A stretch of DNA of 64,000 nt from Casuarina equisetifolia (GCA_028551475.1 CM052359.1:23623583-23687582); one strand, 5' to 3'; shown: positions 27,746-40,206, counted from the first letter of the stretch. Numbers and translations: made by a program. The notes: generated by a model not told the origin, from the sequence alone.

Positions 27746-27801
27746 AAAATCATCAGTCTTTCGCTTTCATCTAAAAAATCATCAGCCTTTCGCTTTCATC
27801 T
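27746..27801. repeat. Tandem 2 x 29 bp repeat
   Basis: Two near-identical copies of a unit beginning aaaatcatcag and ending cgctttcatct sit back to back (27746-27772 and 27775-27801). They differ at one internal base, and the spacing adds two A residues. Confidence 0.85.
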
Positions 27802-29370
27802 ACGGCATCTAAGTTCTATGATCCTCTTGTTAGAGTCCGACACCAATGGGTGGCTGGAAAATGCTCCAGAAATGGTATCTCTGTAATTGTGTGACCACAA
27901 TGTGGGCACTCCGGAGAAGAAAGTTTCCTGTTTTGGTTTTATATTTTATTTCCGTATGTTCATTTTCCATAAACGTGTGAATGCAGAAACGGGCAAAGGT
28001 CTTGACGCGGAAACAGCTGGTTACATGAAACTTGTACACAAGCAACGGCGGCAGGACACGTAAGAAGCGAGATCGAGGGTACGCTTTTTATTCTCCTCTT
28101 TGGCCCGGGAATGCTTCGGTGGCACGTAGTGATTGGGTCGTATGGACTTCACGGATTAGAAAATGTCACCCTCAACCCTGGATGTCTTTGCCAAAAGAAG
28201 ATGGACCCACTCCGTGCAGCCAATCACAGAGCGCGTGGAGTCCAGGAGCTTTGGGTTTCAGAAAGGACGACACTTTGGGCCAGGTCATGAGCACGTTCTA
28301 GCGCAGAACGTGGAGTGAAGCGGTATTATAATTATATTTTTCCGGAGGGGGGTGTGAAATCAAATTAGACGGCATAGATCACGCCGGGGCCACATCGGTG
28401 CAATCCGAACCGTCGGAAAGAGGTTCACTGTTTGCTTGGGGGAAATGGCTTACGTGGAAAGATGGCTTCAGTCACCGCCTAAAATGACGGAGTCAACTAA
28501 GGATTGTGCAGAGTCTATGATGCCTTTTGCTTTGTGGCATAGAAATAAATATGTAAGGATTCACATTAGCGATGTGGGAGAAGGTAGGAAAACCCAAGTA
28601 TAAAAATGTTATCATCTGATATACCTAGGCACTGTCATTGTAACGTGCACCCACTTACCTCATCTTGAATTAACTCTCTGGGCAACATCATCTGAGACTG
28701 TGACAAAAGACAAGTAGATATTAAAGTGGAGTTTTGTTTGGATCAAATTGACCTTTAAAAGAAGAATCCGACAAGAAAAACTCTTTTACTTTGTCATGGG
28801 GTGAAGTCACTTCGGAAGGACATGCCAAGTCTTCTAAATCCGTTGAACTTTTCACGTTGACAAAGCCAGACATTTGTTTAGTATAGCCTTTATGTAGTTA
28901 ACTTGGTTTATCCAAGACAAGCATGTTGATTTGGTCATATAATGCTACCATTATTATGTTGATTTTTTTTTAATTAAATTTAGGTTCATAACAAGTAATA
29001 TTAGAGTCAAATCATAATATGATAAAATAGATCCAACCCAATAATATTTCCGATTATTATTCCTTTAGTGTAAGTTAAGTAGTGAGCTATCCTAATTTTT
29101 CCTTTTCCTATTTTTCCCGATTGATCCTAACTGGTATTCATGCTTGTGTCAGCCTAGGCCATGTATCATCCCCTGTCCACTTCTGCAATTTAAGGATCCT
29201 ATCACGAGGCTATATCAATCTTCGAACGAAATTTCGTTGTTTGCCTACAAAGATGAATTTGTTTCTGTAGGAACATTTGTCGAAAACCTTGTATCAACAT
29301 CAAAATTCCAAAAACTTCGTATAATAATTGCACCCGGAATTATAACAATATTATCAACTAAATTATTGTA

Positions 29371-29406
29371 TTATTATTAATTTTAAATTTTAAATTTTAA
29401 ATTTTA
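29371..29406. repeat. (TTTTAAA)n short tandem array
   Basis: Four to five copies of an AT-only 7-8 base unit. Simple sequence only. Confidence 0.8.
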
Positions 29407-29583
29407 CAATTCACGTACTCAAACTCACGTATATAAAGTGTCAAACAGACCTAACAATTGAGATTTCTATTAACTCATTATCAAGTTAGTTGGCTAAGCA
29501 ACTAAATTCTTGTATTATGCCTTGGTGCTAGACTATATCATAATTTGTTTGCATGAGCTTCAAAGAAATCAGACTGTAGCCAA

Positions 29584-29659
29584 GAAAGATACAAAACCCA
29601 CCAATTGAGCATAATCACCCTGAAAGATACAAAACCCACCAATTGAGCATAATCACCCT
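29584..29659. repeat. Perfect tandem 2 x 38 bp repeat
   Basis: The units at 29584-29621 and 29622-29659 are identical base for base, which indicates a very recent duplication or an unstable locus. The sequence is non-coding. Confidence 0.95.
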
Positions 29660-30297
29660 GGCCTCCCATCCATCCAGCGTCAGAGAATGCGTGGATGGCA
29701 GTAGACGGGTTACCATCTAGAAAAAAATCTAAGACTCTGTCAGCGAGGTAGCAAAAAATCTGCTTAACCGCTTATCAGTGTGCCACGGTGGGAGCATAAA
29801 AAATCTAAGTCTAGTTCAACAATGGCTGACCTGCGTTCTGCAAGTTTGATTTCTCTCCATTGATACGTTCGTCAACAGTTAGAATATCCTGGGAAGTTTA
29901 TATGAGCCCACACAGTGCATACGAGGTGGTATTAAGAGATTTTAGCATTCAAACTCCACGGTAATAGGTCAGCAACCATCGTCAACAGTTCAGAATATAA
30001 ACTCATCTAGAAAGGAAGTCCTGCAACTTTAGGGTTTAATAATTGTTTGGAAACTTAGAATTTCAGGACTAGTTACTTTTCATGTACAAACTTTATATGC
30101 ATAGGTTATGAACTGTGCGTTCAGTTTAATCAACCCACAACTATCAGTCACAAAAGTTGTGCATAATGTAGGCAAAACAAAGCATAAAACCAAAAGAAAA
30201 AGAAAAACCCGGTGAAAGTTATGGACATATCAGTTAACTAGTAATACATCTTAAAGCCCTCGGAACAGAGGGCTACAAAGGGTTGTATTTCTCTCAA

Positions 30298-32236
30298 TCA
30301 AAGAATCCAGCACCTGCAACCTTGTGAATCCTGGGGCCCCTCAAACCATTGATCCCATAATGGGTTCACAGGGCCATTTGTTCTGTAACCAAAACAAATT
30401 GGTGATTAGTCATTAGGCATTTGAACGAAGATCAGCATGTGTACAAGATAAGTTGGATCATAGGCTGTATAACTTACAGTGGGAGTAGGGGATCAGGTAT
30501 CATTTCTATGTTGCGCAACAGCCTAAGAGCCAACAAAACAAACAGGTTACCACACATTTCATAAAGACTTTTCTCCTTTTTTTACTTTCAGAAAAAAAAA
30601 AGTACAGTAACTCTTGTACTTACTCCTCGCACAATGTGGACACGTTTTCTGTTTTCTGAAGCTCTTCTACCTCTTCCTGCACAAAGTTCATGTAAAACAA
30701 ATGACATAAATGAGGAACAGGCACAACCAAAAGCATAACAACTCAACAGTTACTTTCTGCAGAGACGTCTGCAAGGCCAACTAGCAAACTGAAGCTATTA
30801 CATCTTTCCCTTCAGTCACTTTTGTTGAGTTGAATAAAATTTCAAAAGCATGTACCTAGACATGCATAGGGCCAGAAGCAAGCCTCAGACAAGGACCTAT
30901 AGCACCACAACATAATGTAGAGACAGAACATCGGTGATCCACTTTATGACAGGCAAGCATTGTCACACGGCTAAAGATGATTTAGCCCTGTTCCACAAGA
31001 TTGTTCATTTTTCTGTTGAACTTGTTCAAGTACATATTGAAAATATAAAAGATGAGAACAGTTCTGAGTAGATATTATAGAAGAGAACTGTGGAAGAAAA
31101 TATTACGAGCAAGGTCTAGAAATATACAGGAGATACAGGATTTTAAATGACCTGACAGGAGATTTGTAAGCAGAATACCCTTTCTACATATGTTAATTAG
31201 AAATCCAGATAGGGAGAGTGAAGGCTAGTAAAATATTAGAATCCACCTTTAAGTCCTTTCTTCTCAATCAGCTAACTAAAACAGTTTTCAGACATAAAAA
31301 TGGTTCAGCTCCATCCCATGTTCAGGAGCAGTAACATGACTGTTTCAAAGATTTATTCATTCATCCGTTGTTTCTCACATCTGACAGGTTCAAGCAGTAT
31401 GGTTTCGGTGACAAAATGCCAGTTAAACCATCCAGCTTCATTTAGTCAATTAACAGCATACGAGAGCAAGTTGAAAACTTTCTTGTTAGTTCTTCCTTAC
31501 CAGCAAGTGCCGATTTGACCTTTCATCACCCAATCCTAGCGCTACTACGCCAACCAGCTGCTCATTGGCAGCACTGATTCTTTACCTCTTTCAGATGTAT
31601 TCTAAACCCCTAACTTCAAAATCCAGTTCGCACCAAGGGCCTTGACCCGGTTGGCAAAAGGCCAGGTGCAGTTTGAATGAAGCTTTGGTTCAAGTATACC
31701 TCGATCACCAAAATTTTTATACTACTCCGAAGGGAAGAAGCAAATATTGAACTAATTTCAAGCAATATATCGTTTCCTTCACTCTGTCTATCAGACAAAG
31801 CTTATTTCTTTAGGGGAGAGTTTTTTCACTTCTTTAAGCAGAGTTAGAAACCCTCCTACTCTTCTTCTTCTTCTTCTTCTTTCTCCATATTTAAGCAGCC
31901 GATAACATGATATACACGCACACAAACACTTGTACATGTATACAATAATAAACAAATAAACAACCACTTCCCATTAACAAAATTGCCCCACTAAAACGAT
32001 CAGTATCACCAAAACTCGAAGCTGAAAAGGAAATGCATCTAAACCCAGTTCATAGCAAACTAACAAGCATAGATACTTATGAAGAGCGAGATGGCAGAGA
32101 CCTCTAAGAATCTGGATTCTTGCTCAACGCGCTTGAGTTGAGCCATAATCCGATGCTTGCCTCTCGTATCAGGTCCTCCAGCTGCCAATGAAGCAACGGC
32201 AACCTTATTCACTGAGGACGCCATCTCAGACGCCAT
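30298..32236 (-). CDS. Heterotrimeric G-protein gamma subunit (AGG1/AGG2 type)
   Basis: This is the plasma-membrane partner of G-beta; the dimer relays heterotrimeric G-protein signals in defence, development and stomatal responses. Exons: 32102-32236, 30624-30676, 30478-30522, 30298-30382, giving 105 aa with phases closing. What is seen: a GKHRI-x-AxLKR-x-EQE-x-RFLE helix at about residues 26-45 (the coiled-coil region contacting G-beta), an EEVEELQ helix, then the DPLLP and NPLWDQWFEGP motifs. The protein ends GCRCWIL. The last four residues (Cys102-Trp-Ile-Leu) form a CaaX box for prenylation, and Cys100 is a candidate palmitoylation site. The size and C-terminus fit canonical type-A plant gamma subunits. 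A start four codons later (Met5) is also possible. Confidence 0.93.
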
Positions 32237-32285
32237 TGCTGCAGAAGTGAAAATCTAGAATAACAGCACCAAAGACGATGCTCAT
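32226..32285 (-). promoter_or_regulatory. Out-of-frame upstream ORF overlapping the G-gamma start
   Basis: An ATG at 32285 opens a 19-codon frame that ends at TGA inside the first codons of the main frame (32226-32228), so it overlaps the true start at 32236. If present in the mRNA it should lower initiation at the main ATG. A ctgcag just before the main ATG could instead be the acceptor of a leader intron, which would remove it. I cannot decide between these from sequence alone. Confidence 0.35.
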
Positions 32286-32299
32286 CCCACAACGAAGCC

Positions 32300-35152
32300 A
32301 CCCAGCTTTTCCTTTTCAAATTTGAGTTTCACCCTTCATTTGCATATATTAATATGCAGAGTCACGAACTCCCCTCTAATCTTTACAGATCTGATAGACA
32401 GTGACTTTTCCTTTCTCTGCAAAAGGCTTCCATATTTTCACTTGTCTCTCCAAAATATATAAAAGATCTGGCAGTTTTTCTACTCTGCGGTTGTCCCAGC
32501 AACTCAAGTTCAACTCAGCACCTCTGTCTGTAATATCTTAAAAATTGGCGGTCGGTGGGACATGATATGATGCCTGTCTGAAAATATATTTGCCACTATG
32601 TTACTGCACTCGGTGGGAGGCTCACAATCTAAAACCATATAATTAGAAATTTAAGAAATCTACAAGGTAGAGATTATCAGAAACTCTAAAAATTCTTAAT
32701 CTCATAGCTAATTGTTATGCGCTCATATTCATCTTAAAACTTCAGAACAGGGTAAAGTCATGCATTTTACACACTCATTTACTATGTTGGCACCAAAGTT
32801 TAGAGCACGCTCATTTATAATTTTTTTCACATTTAAATTAGATTTTACTCCTTCACGACATAAAACAAAAACTTCACATTACTCGTTCAATACTACTACT
32901 TTTGTTGTTTTTCTTTTGGGACAAGATTTTGTATGTGCAAGACAACTTAATATATCAATTTTAGTTTTCAATAATACTATATTGTCTACTTAATTGATGA
33001 TGTCTTTTTTTTTTTTTTAAGTCTTATGAGGAAATTTTGCACTAGATTATTGATATATGCTACCATAGATTGAAAAGCTTGGTAAGTAATGTTACCCTAA
33101 TCATCTAGGCCTATATATCTTATGTGTTCTTAAATTACAATATTTAGTGTGTTAAATCTCCTAAATTCTTTTATTTATGTTATAATTTAGGTGATGGATT
33201 TGAATGGATGTTGATTTTTTTTTAATTGGAACAGTGTTGGATTCATGTCAGAAATATTTTTTAAATTTCTATTCAATTATCGTCCTACGTATCTCCTCTT
33301 ACCACAAACAAACTTAAGAAGGAGGAAAAAACCAAATTTAATTTTGATTAAGAAATCTCTAGTTTTAACATCTAAATATTTAAGCTTTAGTTTGATGGAT
33401 GCCATATGAATTTGATCTAACAAATTATGCTCTCATGGGTATTTTCAAGTACAAAGATATCTTTATATAAAAGTCAAAAATATAATGTTGATGGAAGATG
33501 GCTATCATCACTTCTGTTATACAAGGGGATGGTCACTCTTCACTTGTCATCCCTATTGAATATGTCTTCCTTGTCGTCACTGTTAGTATACAAGAAGACA
33601 TATCTATTATTTTATTTTATTTTATTTTATTTTATTTTACATAGTTTCCAACTTTTACAATTAGTGCAGAACGTGTTAAAACTTATAGAAGCAGATGTCA
33701 TAAAAAGATTCTTCTCCAGCTATCAAATTTTAGTCTTTTGAAAAAAGTTGTATGGTGATCCACTTTGTAGTGGTGGCAAACACAAGGATGCCGTATGTGC
33801 AAAGAAAGCGCCTTTTCTTGTCTTCTCATTTCCCACTGGCAAAGTGTCTTTTACTGGTCATCCTGCTTTTGTTGTCTGGCTTACTGCCGTGGCATTTCAA
33901 TTTCCATACTCTGCCTGCCTTTAAGAAACAAAAGCCATTTCTGGGTACACATTGCCCCACGCAAAACAGTTTCCCTCCCGCTGTTACCATATGATAATCA
34001 TTGTCCCTGCCTTTCACTTGACAGCATTCAAACACATATTTTTGACTAGTCTTTGTCTGTGGTGGAAGCTTTGGACCCAGAACTTTCGTACTGTTTATAC
34101 TCTCACGGGCTTTGTTTCCATTCAACAGATGCCTTTACTTTCGTACTGCTATTCGATACAGGACCAATGCCACCACTCATTATATGATAATTTAGTTGGA
34201 CTTCTTTAGTTTTACCAGAACTAATAATATTTTATTTCATCTAAATTTATGTCTCACCCTTGATGTTATTGTATGTTTAGATTAAGCTTAACCCAATATT
34301 AATTAAGAAAGAAACTCATTTAAATAATATGAGCAACAAGTTAAGAGACTTATATAAAAAATTCTCAACCGTTAAAGGAAAAGTATTAATTGAGAAATTT
34401 TATTTATCTTCATTATTTTTTTTCGTTCTAATTGTAGCGTACTTATAGCTTAGTAATAAAAGTATTTTAGCATAGCTTTATAGCACTGAGGTGTTCATTA
34501 TGATTGGATTATCATTTGTAGTTTGGATTGAAATTGCTGTTAGACTTTTGATTATTATATATTATTATAATTTGATTGAATTAAATAATATAAGAGATTT
34601 CTTACTTGGTATTCTTGTATTGTTTTTATATAAGACTTGGATCCTGACACTAGTTGAAGCCTTTTGCCTTCCCCATTCAAAGGCCTCCTCCCAGACCTAG
34701 TTAGGCACAGAAGCATTTGCCCGACCATTGAAGTTGAAGCAAGCAGGGTTTAATTCCATCTTCAAAGGATGTCATTGGAGGAATAACCATCTCATCTCAC
34801 TTAGAAGTCTTAAAATCTCTTCACTCTTATTCATCGTGAGACAAATGTTACTACCCTCCACATGGCAGCTGAACCCGTGACACTAAGCTTCGTTAAATGC
34901 TCTTAACATGGTTCTCTTCAGCGGAAAAGCAGTGGGTATTGAAAACGAAGAGGAAACCATCGTTGTGGCTTAGTTCTTATTACAACAGACGAGAAGATGA
35001 GAGTTATTTTATGTCCAAGCCATGACAATAATCTAGGATAGGGTAAAACAGTAAAAAGGAAGAAAGAAAAAAAATACAAAACAAGACAGAAGAAAATCAG
35101 GGGATGTTCTCACACAACCTCAAGGCCCTGCCACATTGTTTTTGGTGCCAAA
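32300..35152. other. Intergenic: G-gamma promoter side and AMT 3' flank
   Basis: No gene is supported. A tatata-type motif at about 32453-32461, on the minus strand, could serve the G-gamma gene. The rest is AT-rich with a few open frames (for example 32712-32993, 33427-33741, 33826-34125) that show no family motif or splice partners. Confidence 0.45.
33606..33649. repeat. (ATTTT)n microsatellite
   Basis: About eight to nine 5-base units, AT-only. Simple sequence in intergenic DNA. Confidence 0.9.
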
Positions 35153-36840
35153 TCAAGCCATTTGAAGTTCACTTGTGGGCATGGATGAGTGGTAGTTGTG
35201 GTCAGAGAACGTGTGGTTCCTATTGTTCATTATCCTCTCCTTCTCCCCATCACCCCACAATGCATAGGCCTCCTCGCCATGAATTGCATCATCCCCAATC
35301 TCCAACTCGTCCTCAGACAGCCTAAGTGGGATTCTGCATAGCTGAATGAATAAGCAAATAAGGCTAGTTGAAACGACGTTGACGAATACAACGAACACAA
35401 TCCCTAGTAGTTGAATTCCCATTTGCTTGACCCCAGCTCTGTAACGGCCAGTTGCGAGCCCATAGAGAAGGCCTGTGTAGTGTTCCCAATCGTCTACCGC
35501 ATAGAAGAGGCGGCAGAGCTTGGGCTCGGCAAAGAAGCCGGTGAGAATGCCACCGAGGGTTCCGGCGACAGCATGAGTGTGAAAGATTGCCAAAGTGTCA
35601 TCTACTTTCTTCAGGAACCAAATCTTTTTGTGGAGGACCATCATGGTGTACCATGGAATGCTTCCCGACATTATTCCCATCACAAGCGCTGCCCAGCCTT
35701 GCACCACTCCTGCTCAAGATTAACTCAAAACTACTCAGTCATTGATATATTTTTATTAATTTGGCTGATTAACCCTTCATGTCAACCATATCAACACATA
35801 CGCACCTGCAGCAGGTGTGATGCAGACAAGCCCGGTGATCATGCCTTGAGTTGCTCCAATCACGGAAGGCTTTCCAAAGAAGATAACATCAAGAATAAGC
35901 CATGTCAGCAAGCTTGTGGCCGTGCATACATGGGTATTGAGAACGGCCAAAGATGCGTCTATGCCAACGTTGTAAGGATCTCCCCCGTTGAATCCGGACC
36001 ATCCCATCCAAAGTAGGCCTGCCCCTGCCAGCATCAGAAGGATGTTGTTTGGTGGGAACCTTTCCCTATCCTTGGCTGCCCTTGGCCCTACCTGCACCAT
36101 TGATCCCTTTTATTTACGGAAGATTCAAACCTTTTCGATCTTCGCAACCAAAACTTGGTTTATCACCTCTGTTCCTGCCTCTCTGTCTCTCCAGGAAATA
36201 AAAAACGGAAAGAAACAAAACATATGGTGAGAAATAAAGTTACCCAGGAAGCTGCAGTGAAACCAGCCACCCCAGATGAGAGGTGAATTACGAACCCTCC
36301 GGAGTAATCGATAAGGCCCAGATGGTACAGCCAGCCATTGAGGGACCATATACTGAAGGCACCGATGGTGTAGGAGAACGTAAGCCATAGTGGCACAAAC
36401 AGCATCCATGCATGAAAATTCATTCTCCCCAGCAACGCGCCTGCGATCAGAATCAACGTGATGGCCGCAAACACGAACTGAAAGTAAACCATTGTCGCGT
36501 TTGGAAAAAAGCCACTAAACGCTTGCTCCAGAAGATACTTCTCGCTCAACGATCCGTTGGGCCGGCCTAGGAAAGGGATCAATGTGTCGCCAAATGACAA
36601 TCGATAGCCCCACAACATCCAGCAGACGAGCACGGCTGCAAAAGCGTACAAGGCCATGAAAGCCGAGTTCACCGCCCATTTCTTTTTCACTACGCTGCCG
36701 TAGAGGATGACCAGGCCTGGAACGCTTTGCATGCCCACGAGAGTGGCCGCCGTGAGCTGCCATGCATTGTCGCCCTTGTTGAACCATGGGGGGTTTATCT
36801 CGGAGGTCGCCAGGCCCGTAGGAAGAACCGCTGCGGCCAT
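35153..36840 (-). CDS. Ammonium transporter, AMT2/MEP type
   Basis: This is a membrane transporter that takes up ammonium across the plasma membrane. Exons: 36244-36840, 35806-36091, 35153-35709, giving 479 aa, close to the family's usual 470-500. The protein starts with the AMT2-type stretch [20 protein letters not shown] near residue 15 and holds about eleven hydrophobic segments. The Amt signature [13 protein letters not shown] is at about 178-190 and the second conserved segment [12 protein letters not shown] at about 337-348. The twin histidines lining the pore in this family are present as His186 and, by position, His340. A polar C-terminal tail follows the last membrane helix. Sequence and a low intron number place it with the AMT2/3/4 (MEP-like) group, not AMT1, whose genes often lack introns. 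Which AMT2/3/4 member it is remains open. Confidence 0.95.
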
Positions 36841-36893
36841 TTCTTTGGATAAAAGGTTGGTGAATGTGGTGGTGGTGGAGGAGGTTCGAGCCT

Positions 36894-36902
36894 CTTATAT
36901 AG
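36894..36902 (-). promoter_or_regulatory. TATA box of the ammonium transporter gene
   Basis: Read on the minus strand the sequence is CTATATAAG, about 54 bases before the start codon at 36840. A leader of only about 25 bases would follow, with no upstream ATG. The match to the plant TATA consensus is good; use is inferred from position. Confidence 0.6.
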
Positions 36903-38180
36903 CATGGTTCCGGAGCCGGCTGGAACACCACTAGACAATGTCATTTTCTTGCTTGGAGAATAAGCCAATGCTCAAGTCATTTTGTCGTGTGATGGGCTAA
37001 AACTGGAAGTTCAGGAGAACATTGCAAAGTCGACACCCAGATTCCAAGTCGAAGTAGGCGTCTAGTTGTCGATTCGGCGGAGAATCCCTAGGCTGCAGCT
37101 TAAAGCACTGGACTTTCCGCCCAACTCAGGTGGAGCTGTTTAATGCGAGCCAGTTTGTGATACTTCCTATGGTTCTTTTGCTTTGGCGGTGAATTAAATA
37201 CACAATGTTGTGGCCTATCATCTGGATAGGTATCTTTTAATTGGCAGTCATCTTCAGCCTTCTGCAACATTCAAGCTACGGCCCTAGGAATCTGGGGGAT
37301 GTAGTATCATGATCATCTAGATGCGAAAAACTCCCAGTGTCTCAGACAGACAAAGTCAATGATCTGATGGGGGAGTACATGAACAGATACATTTACGGTA
37401 TATGGTATATGCTCATTCTAATTGGTTTAAGGTTTCAAAGATGGAAATATATGTTCCTCTACTACTGTTTTTAGTCTATTGTTCAGGAAATTGTCAAAAT
37501 CAACCAACTTCCATTATATGTAATTAGCAAATATATCAAATAGATACTTTTTGGACTTCTCATGCTTTTAAACAAACTAACGAAAGTGCAAGGATTTTTC
37601 TTCTTATTATATAATTGAATCTTCTTTCAATTGGACTTTTATACATACCTTCTCATAAAAATGTGTTTGGACTTGAGATACATGTACTTTTTCTTTTTTA
37701 ATTCACATAACCCCCGACTAGTTGGCCTGGTAGGTTGGGGAAGTCAATTGAGATACATGTATGAGATTGTGATATGAAGATTCAATTTATAAAAAAGTTT
37801 TTGATGGATCTCAAATTTGATTAAGAGCATAATTAAACAACAACTCTTGTGAATGTTTGATGTAAATTCAAACATGTAACTCAAACATATAAACTACGAA
37901 AATAATACTTCCAAATCTGGTAAGTAATACAAGTACAAATAAAACAACTAAAATTTTTAACAAACTTTTAGTCAATAAAAGCAGAAGCAAATATAGATTT
38001 TTCAAAACAGTAAACATGTAACCATAGTGTCCAATTGGTGGAACCATAGGAAGAATCACTCACGGGCTCCAGTTAACATTCTAAAATTACGACAAGTTGG
38101 CGTAACTTTATTGTCTTGTCCAATTAAAACAAAACAAAAACGGTTCAGGTTTTTCTCAGAAGAAGAAATAATTTAGATAG
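36903..38180. other. Intergenic; AMT promoter region
   Basis: I see no gene. The part next to 36902 should be the AMT promoter. Open frames such as 37868-38059 on the minus strand are AT-rich and unrecognised. Confidence 0.45.
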
Positions 38181-38899
38181 TAATCACATCTTTTTCTTCT
38201 AGCCAATTTTTTATTTGCATAAAGATAACAAAATATAATATTCAGGATACTCATCACATATGTGTTTGTGTGTGTCTTCTATAGGGATAAACGTTCGGAG
38301 AGAGACGCCAAAATAAGTGAAATAGGTCTAATTTAGTTCAAGTTCACAAGTCCCAAAAGATGAAAAGAAATTGGGGTCTTACTTTTGGACTTAGGCTTAT
38401 GACCACGTAGAAAAAATCATTTGCGTGTTAAAAATGAACTTTGACCTAAAAAGAGAAGGTAGTGCTCAAGAATTGATGCACTACCTTTCCTTCAAGCCCA
38501 AGCTAAAACTGCAGTAGGCCTGAATTCCCAAACTATTTCTAATAAAAGAAAAGCGTGGAACCTATTTCTCTTAGAGTTCATTAAAGTTTCTATGGCATCC
38601 GTGATCAATTCTTGAGAACTACGTTTTTTTTTTTAGGTCAAAGTTCATTTTTTAACACTCCAATGGGTTTTTCTACGTAGTCATAAGCCTAAGTCCAAAA
38701 TTAAGACACCAATTTTTTTCTTTTCATCTTTTGAGACTTGGGAACTTGAACTAAATTAGACCCAGTTCACCTATTTTGGCATCTCCCTCTGAACATTTAT
38801 CCCTATAGAAGACGCACATATGTGATGAGTATGCTGAATATTATATTTTGTTATCTTTATGCGAATAAAAAATTTGGCTAGCGTAGAAAGATGTGATTA
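38181..38899. repeat. Large inverted repeat (foldback/MITE-like), ~297-bp arms
   Basis: The left arm 38181-38477 and right arm 38604-38899 are reverse complements with scattered mismatches, around a spacer of about 126 bp. Matching blocks run from the outer end (taatcacatct with agatgtgatta) to the inner end (ctcaagaattgat with atcaattcttgag). A transcript across it would form a long imperfect hairpin. No coding frame or obvious target-site duplication is seen. It could be a foldback-type element, a MITE made of two inverted copies, or a small-RNA-producing inverted duplication. The structure is seen directly; the origin is inferred. Confidence 0.85.
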
Positions 38900-39049
38900 A
38901 AAGATACCCAATTAAAGTACAAGATGTAAACCTATTCATTTTTCTCCTCCACGTATAACATCGTAAAATACATCTAAATGCAATAGAGGGGGGTCGTGCA
39001 TAGCAAAATGTCACATATGACTTGGCAACTGGGTTTTGCTCCTTTTGTC

Positions 39050-40206
39050 ACTTATATGGACAAAAAGAAAATGCGCCAAGTTGAGAAGCACAAGGTGCAA
39101 TAATCTAGGGTTGAGAAAGGAAAATAGGTTGTTAACATGGGTGGGAATACCAAGGTATGGTAGAAAAAAGAAACACCCATATCTAATGTCACTATAGTGT
39201 CTAAGTGAATAGGTTGAACAAAATAATGAAGCGCAGATGATCCCAAGGCTGTCCTAAAAAATGAGACCAATAAAGTACACTTAGCCAAGCAAGTGTCGTG
39301 TGCTACTCCATATATGGACAAAGATGGGGATGAAGTAATTTTAGTCCTTTCAGAGACTAGACTTCAAAACTCCCTTGAGAACCCCATTAAGCCACAATAT
39401 AAAAAAGATTCATAATCTACATTATGTTCTTTACGTTGATAAAGATGGAGACAAGGTGATTTATAATGAATTACTCCAAGAGATTAGGGTTGAAGCAATA
39501 AATTACTGAGAATAGAAAAAAGTTGTAACAAAAGATCCATTGGATGATTGTGATGCCTCTGGCAATGAAGAACAGAATGAAGATCTACTTGACATACAAA
39601 AGGACATTCCGGACATGGCTGGAAGAATGGGTTGAATTCAATCCTGCAGTGGCTCCCACTACATCTGAGGGACATTGCACAAGTACTAAATTAGCTCTTA
39701 TTTCCAGCTCGGAGTCTAGGCTATCATCTCCAACAAGTCTGTGCACTCCTCAGAACAAGTTAGGTGGCCAGTTGGAGGATCATCAGGTCACTCCGCTTGC
39801 TTGGATGTCCCACTTTATTACGACTAGCGACAATGCTACACCAAATCATATGCGCTTTCAAAGAAAACATCATTAGGTGCTACAATGAAGATGACACAAA
39901 GGATCATGAGGAGCTTTTTGTGGAGCAAGAGGAAAAAGATAAGGCAACAAATACAGCTGATAAAAAGGAATTCTTGGATGTTGAATATTCAAACCAATAG
40001 CAAAATTCAGACAGCTGAGACATTTTAGCCTGATTATTTATAAGTCTATGGTAGTAAGGCTTAGTGATAAATGCATTGACATATTTGTATTACTTTTATC
40101 CCTTTTGATGGGGACATGTACGGGTATGGTTTATGCCCCTGCCCTTTAGCTTTTAATAAACTACGTGGGCTTTGCCTAGTTAAAAAAATAAAAAAGAAAA
40201 AGAAAA
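39050..40206 (+). mobile_element. Possible decayed LINE 3' end with poly-A tail
   Basis: The segment has the flavour of broken coding sequence, with Glu/Lys/Asp-rich frames interrupted by stops and frameshifts (longest open part 39544-40000 in two frames). It ends in a gggctttgcctagtt word followed at once by an A-rich tail (about 40183-40206), as 3' ends of plant LINEs do. An aataaa lies just upstream, near 40156. I do not recognise a domain, so a processed pseudogene of another origin is equally possible. Confidence 0.3.

Larger units (their letters stand above)
27000..30297. other. Intergenic: myosin 5' flank and G-gamma 3' flank
   Basis: There is no protein-coding gene here. It should contain the myosin promoter (minus strand, right of 27000) and the G-gamma terminator region (left of 30298). 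The simple repeats in it are listed separately. Open frames at 27094-27300 and 28032-28301 have no recognisable motif. Confidence 0.5.

Noticed and set aside
35411-36016. 201-codon open frame on the plus strand
   Set aside because: It lies antisense across exons 2 and 3 of the ammonium transporter. The minus-strand frame has the family motifs and spliced phases, and the plus-strand translation has none.
39544-40000. A host gene of 78-110 codons
   Set aside because: Two overlapping frames, stops on either side, no splice partners and an A-rich tail point to retroposed remnants.
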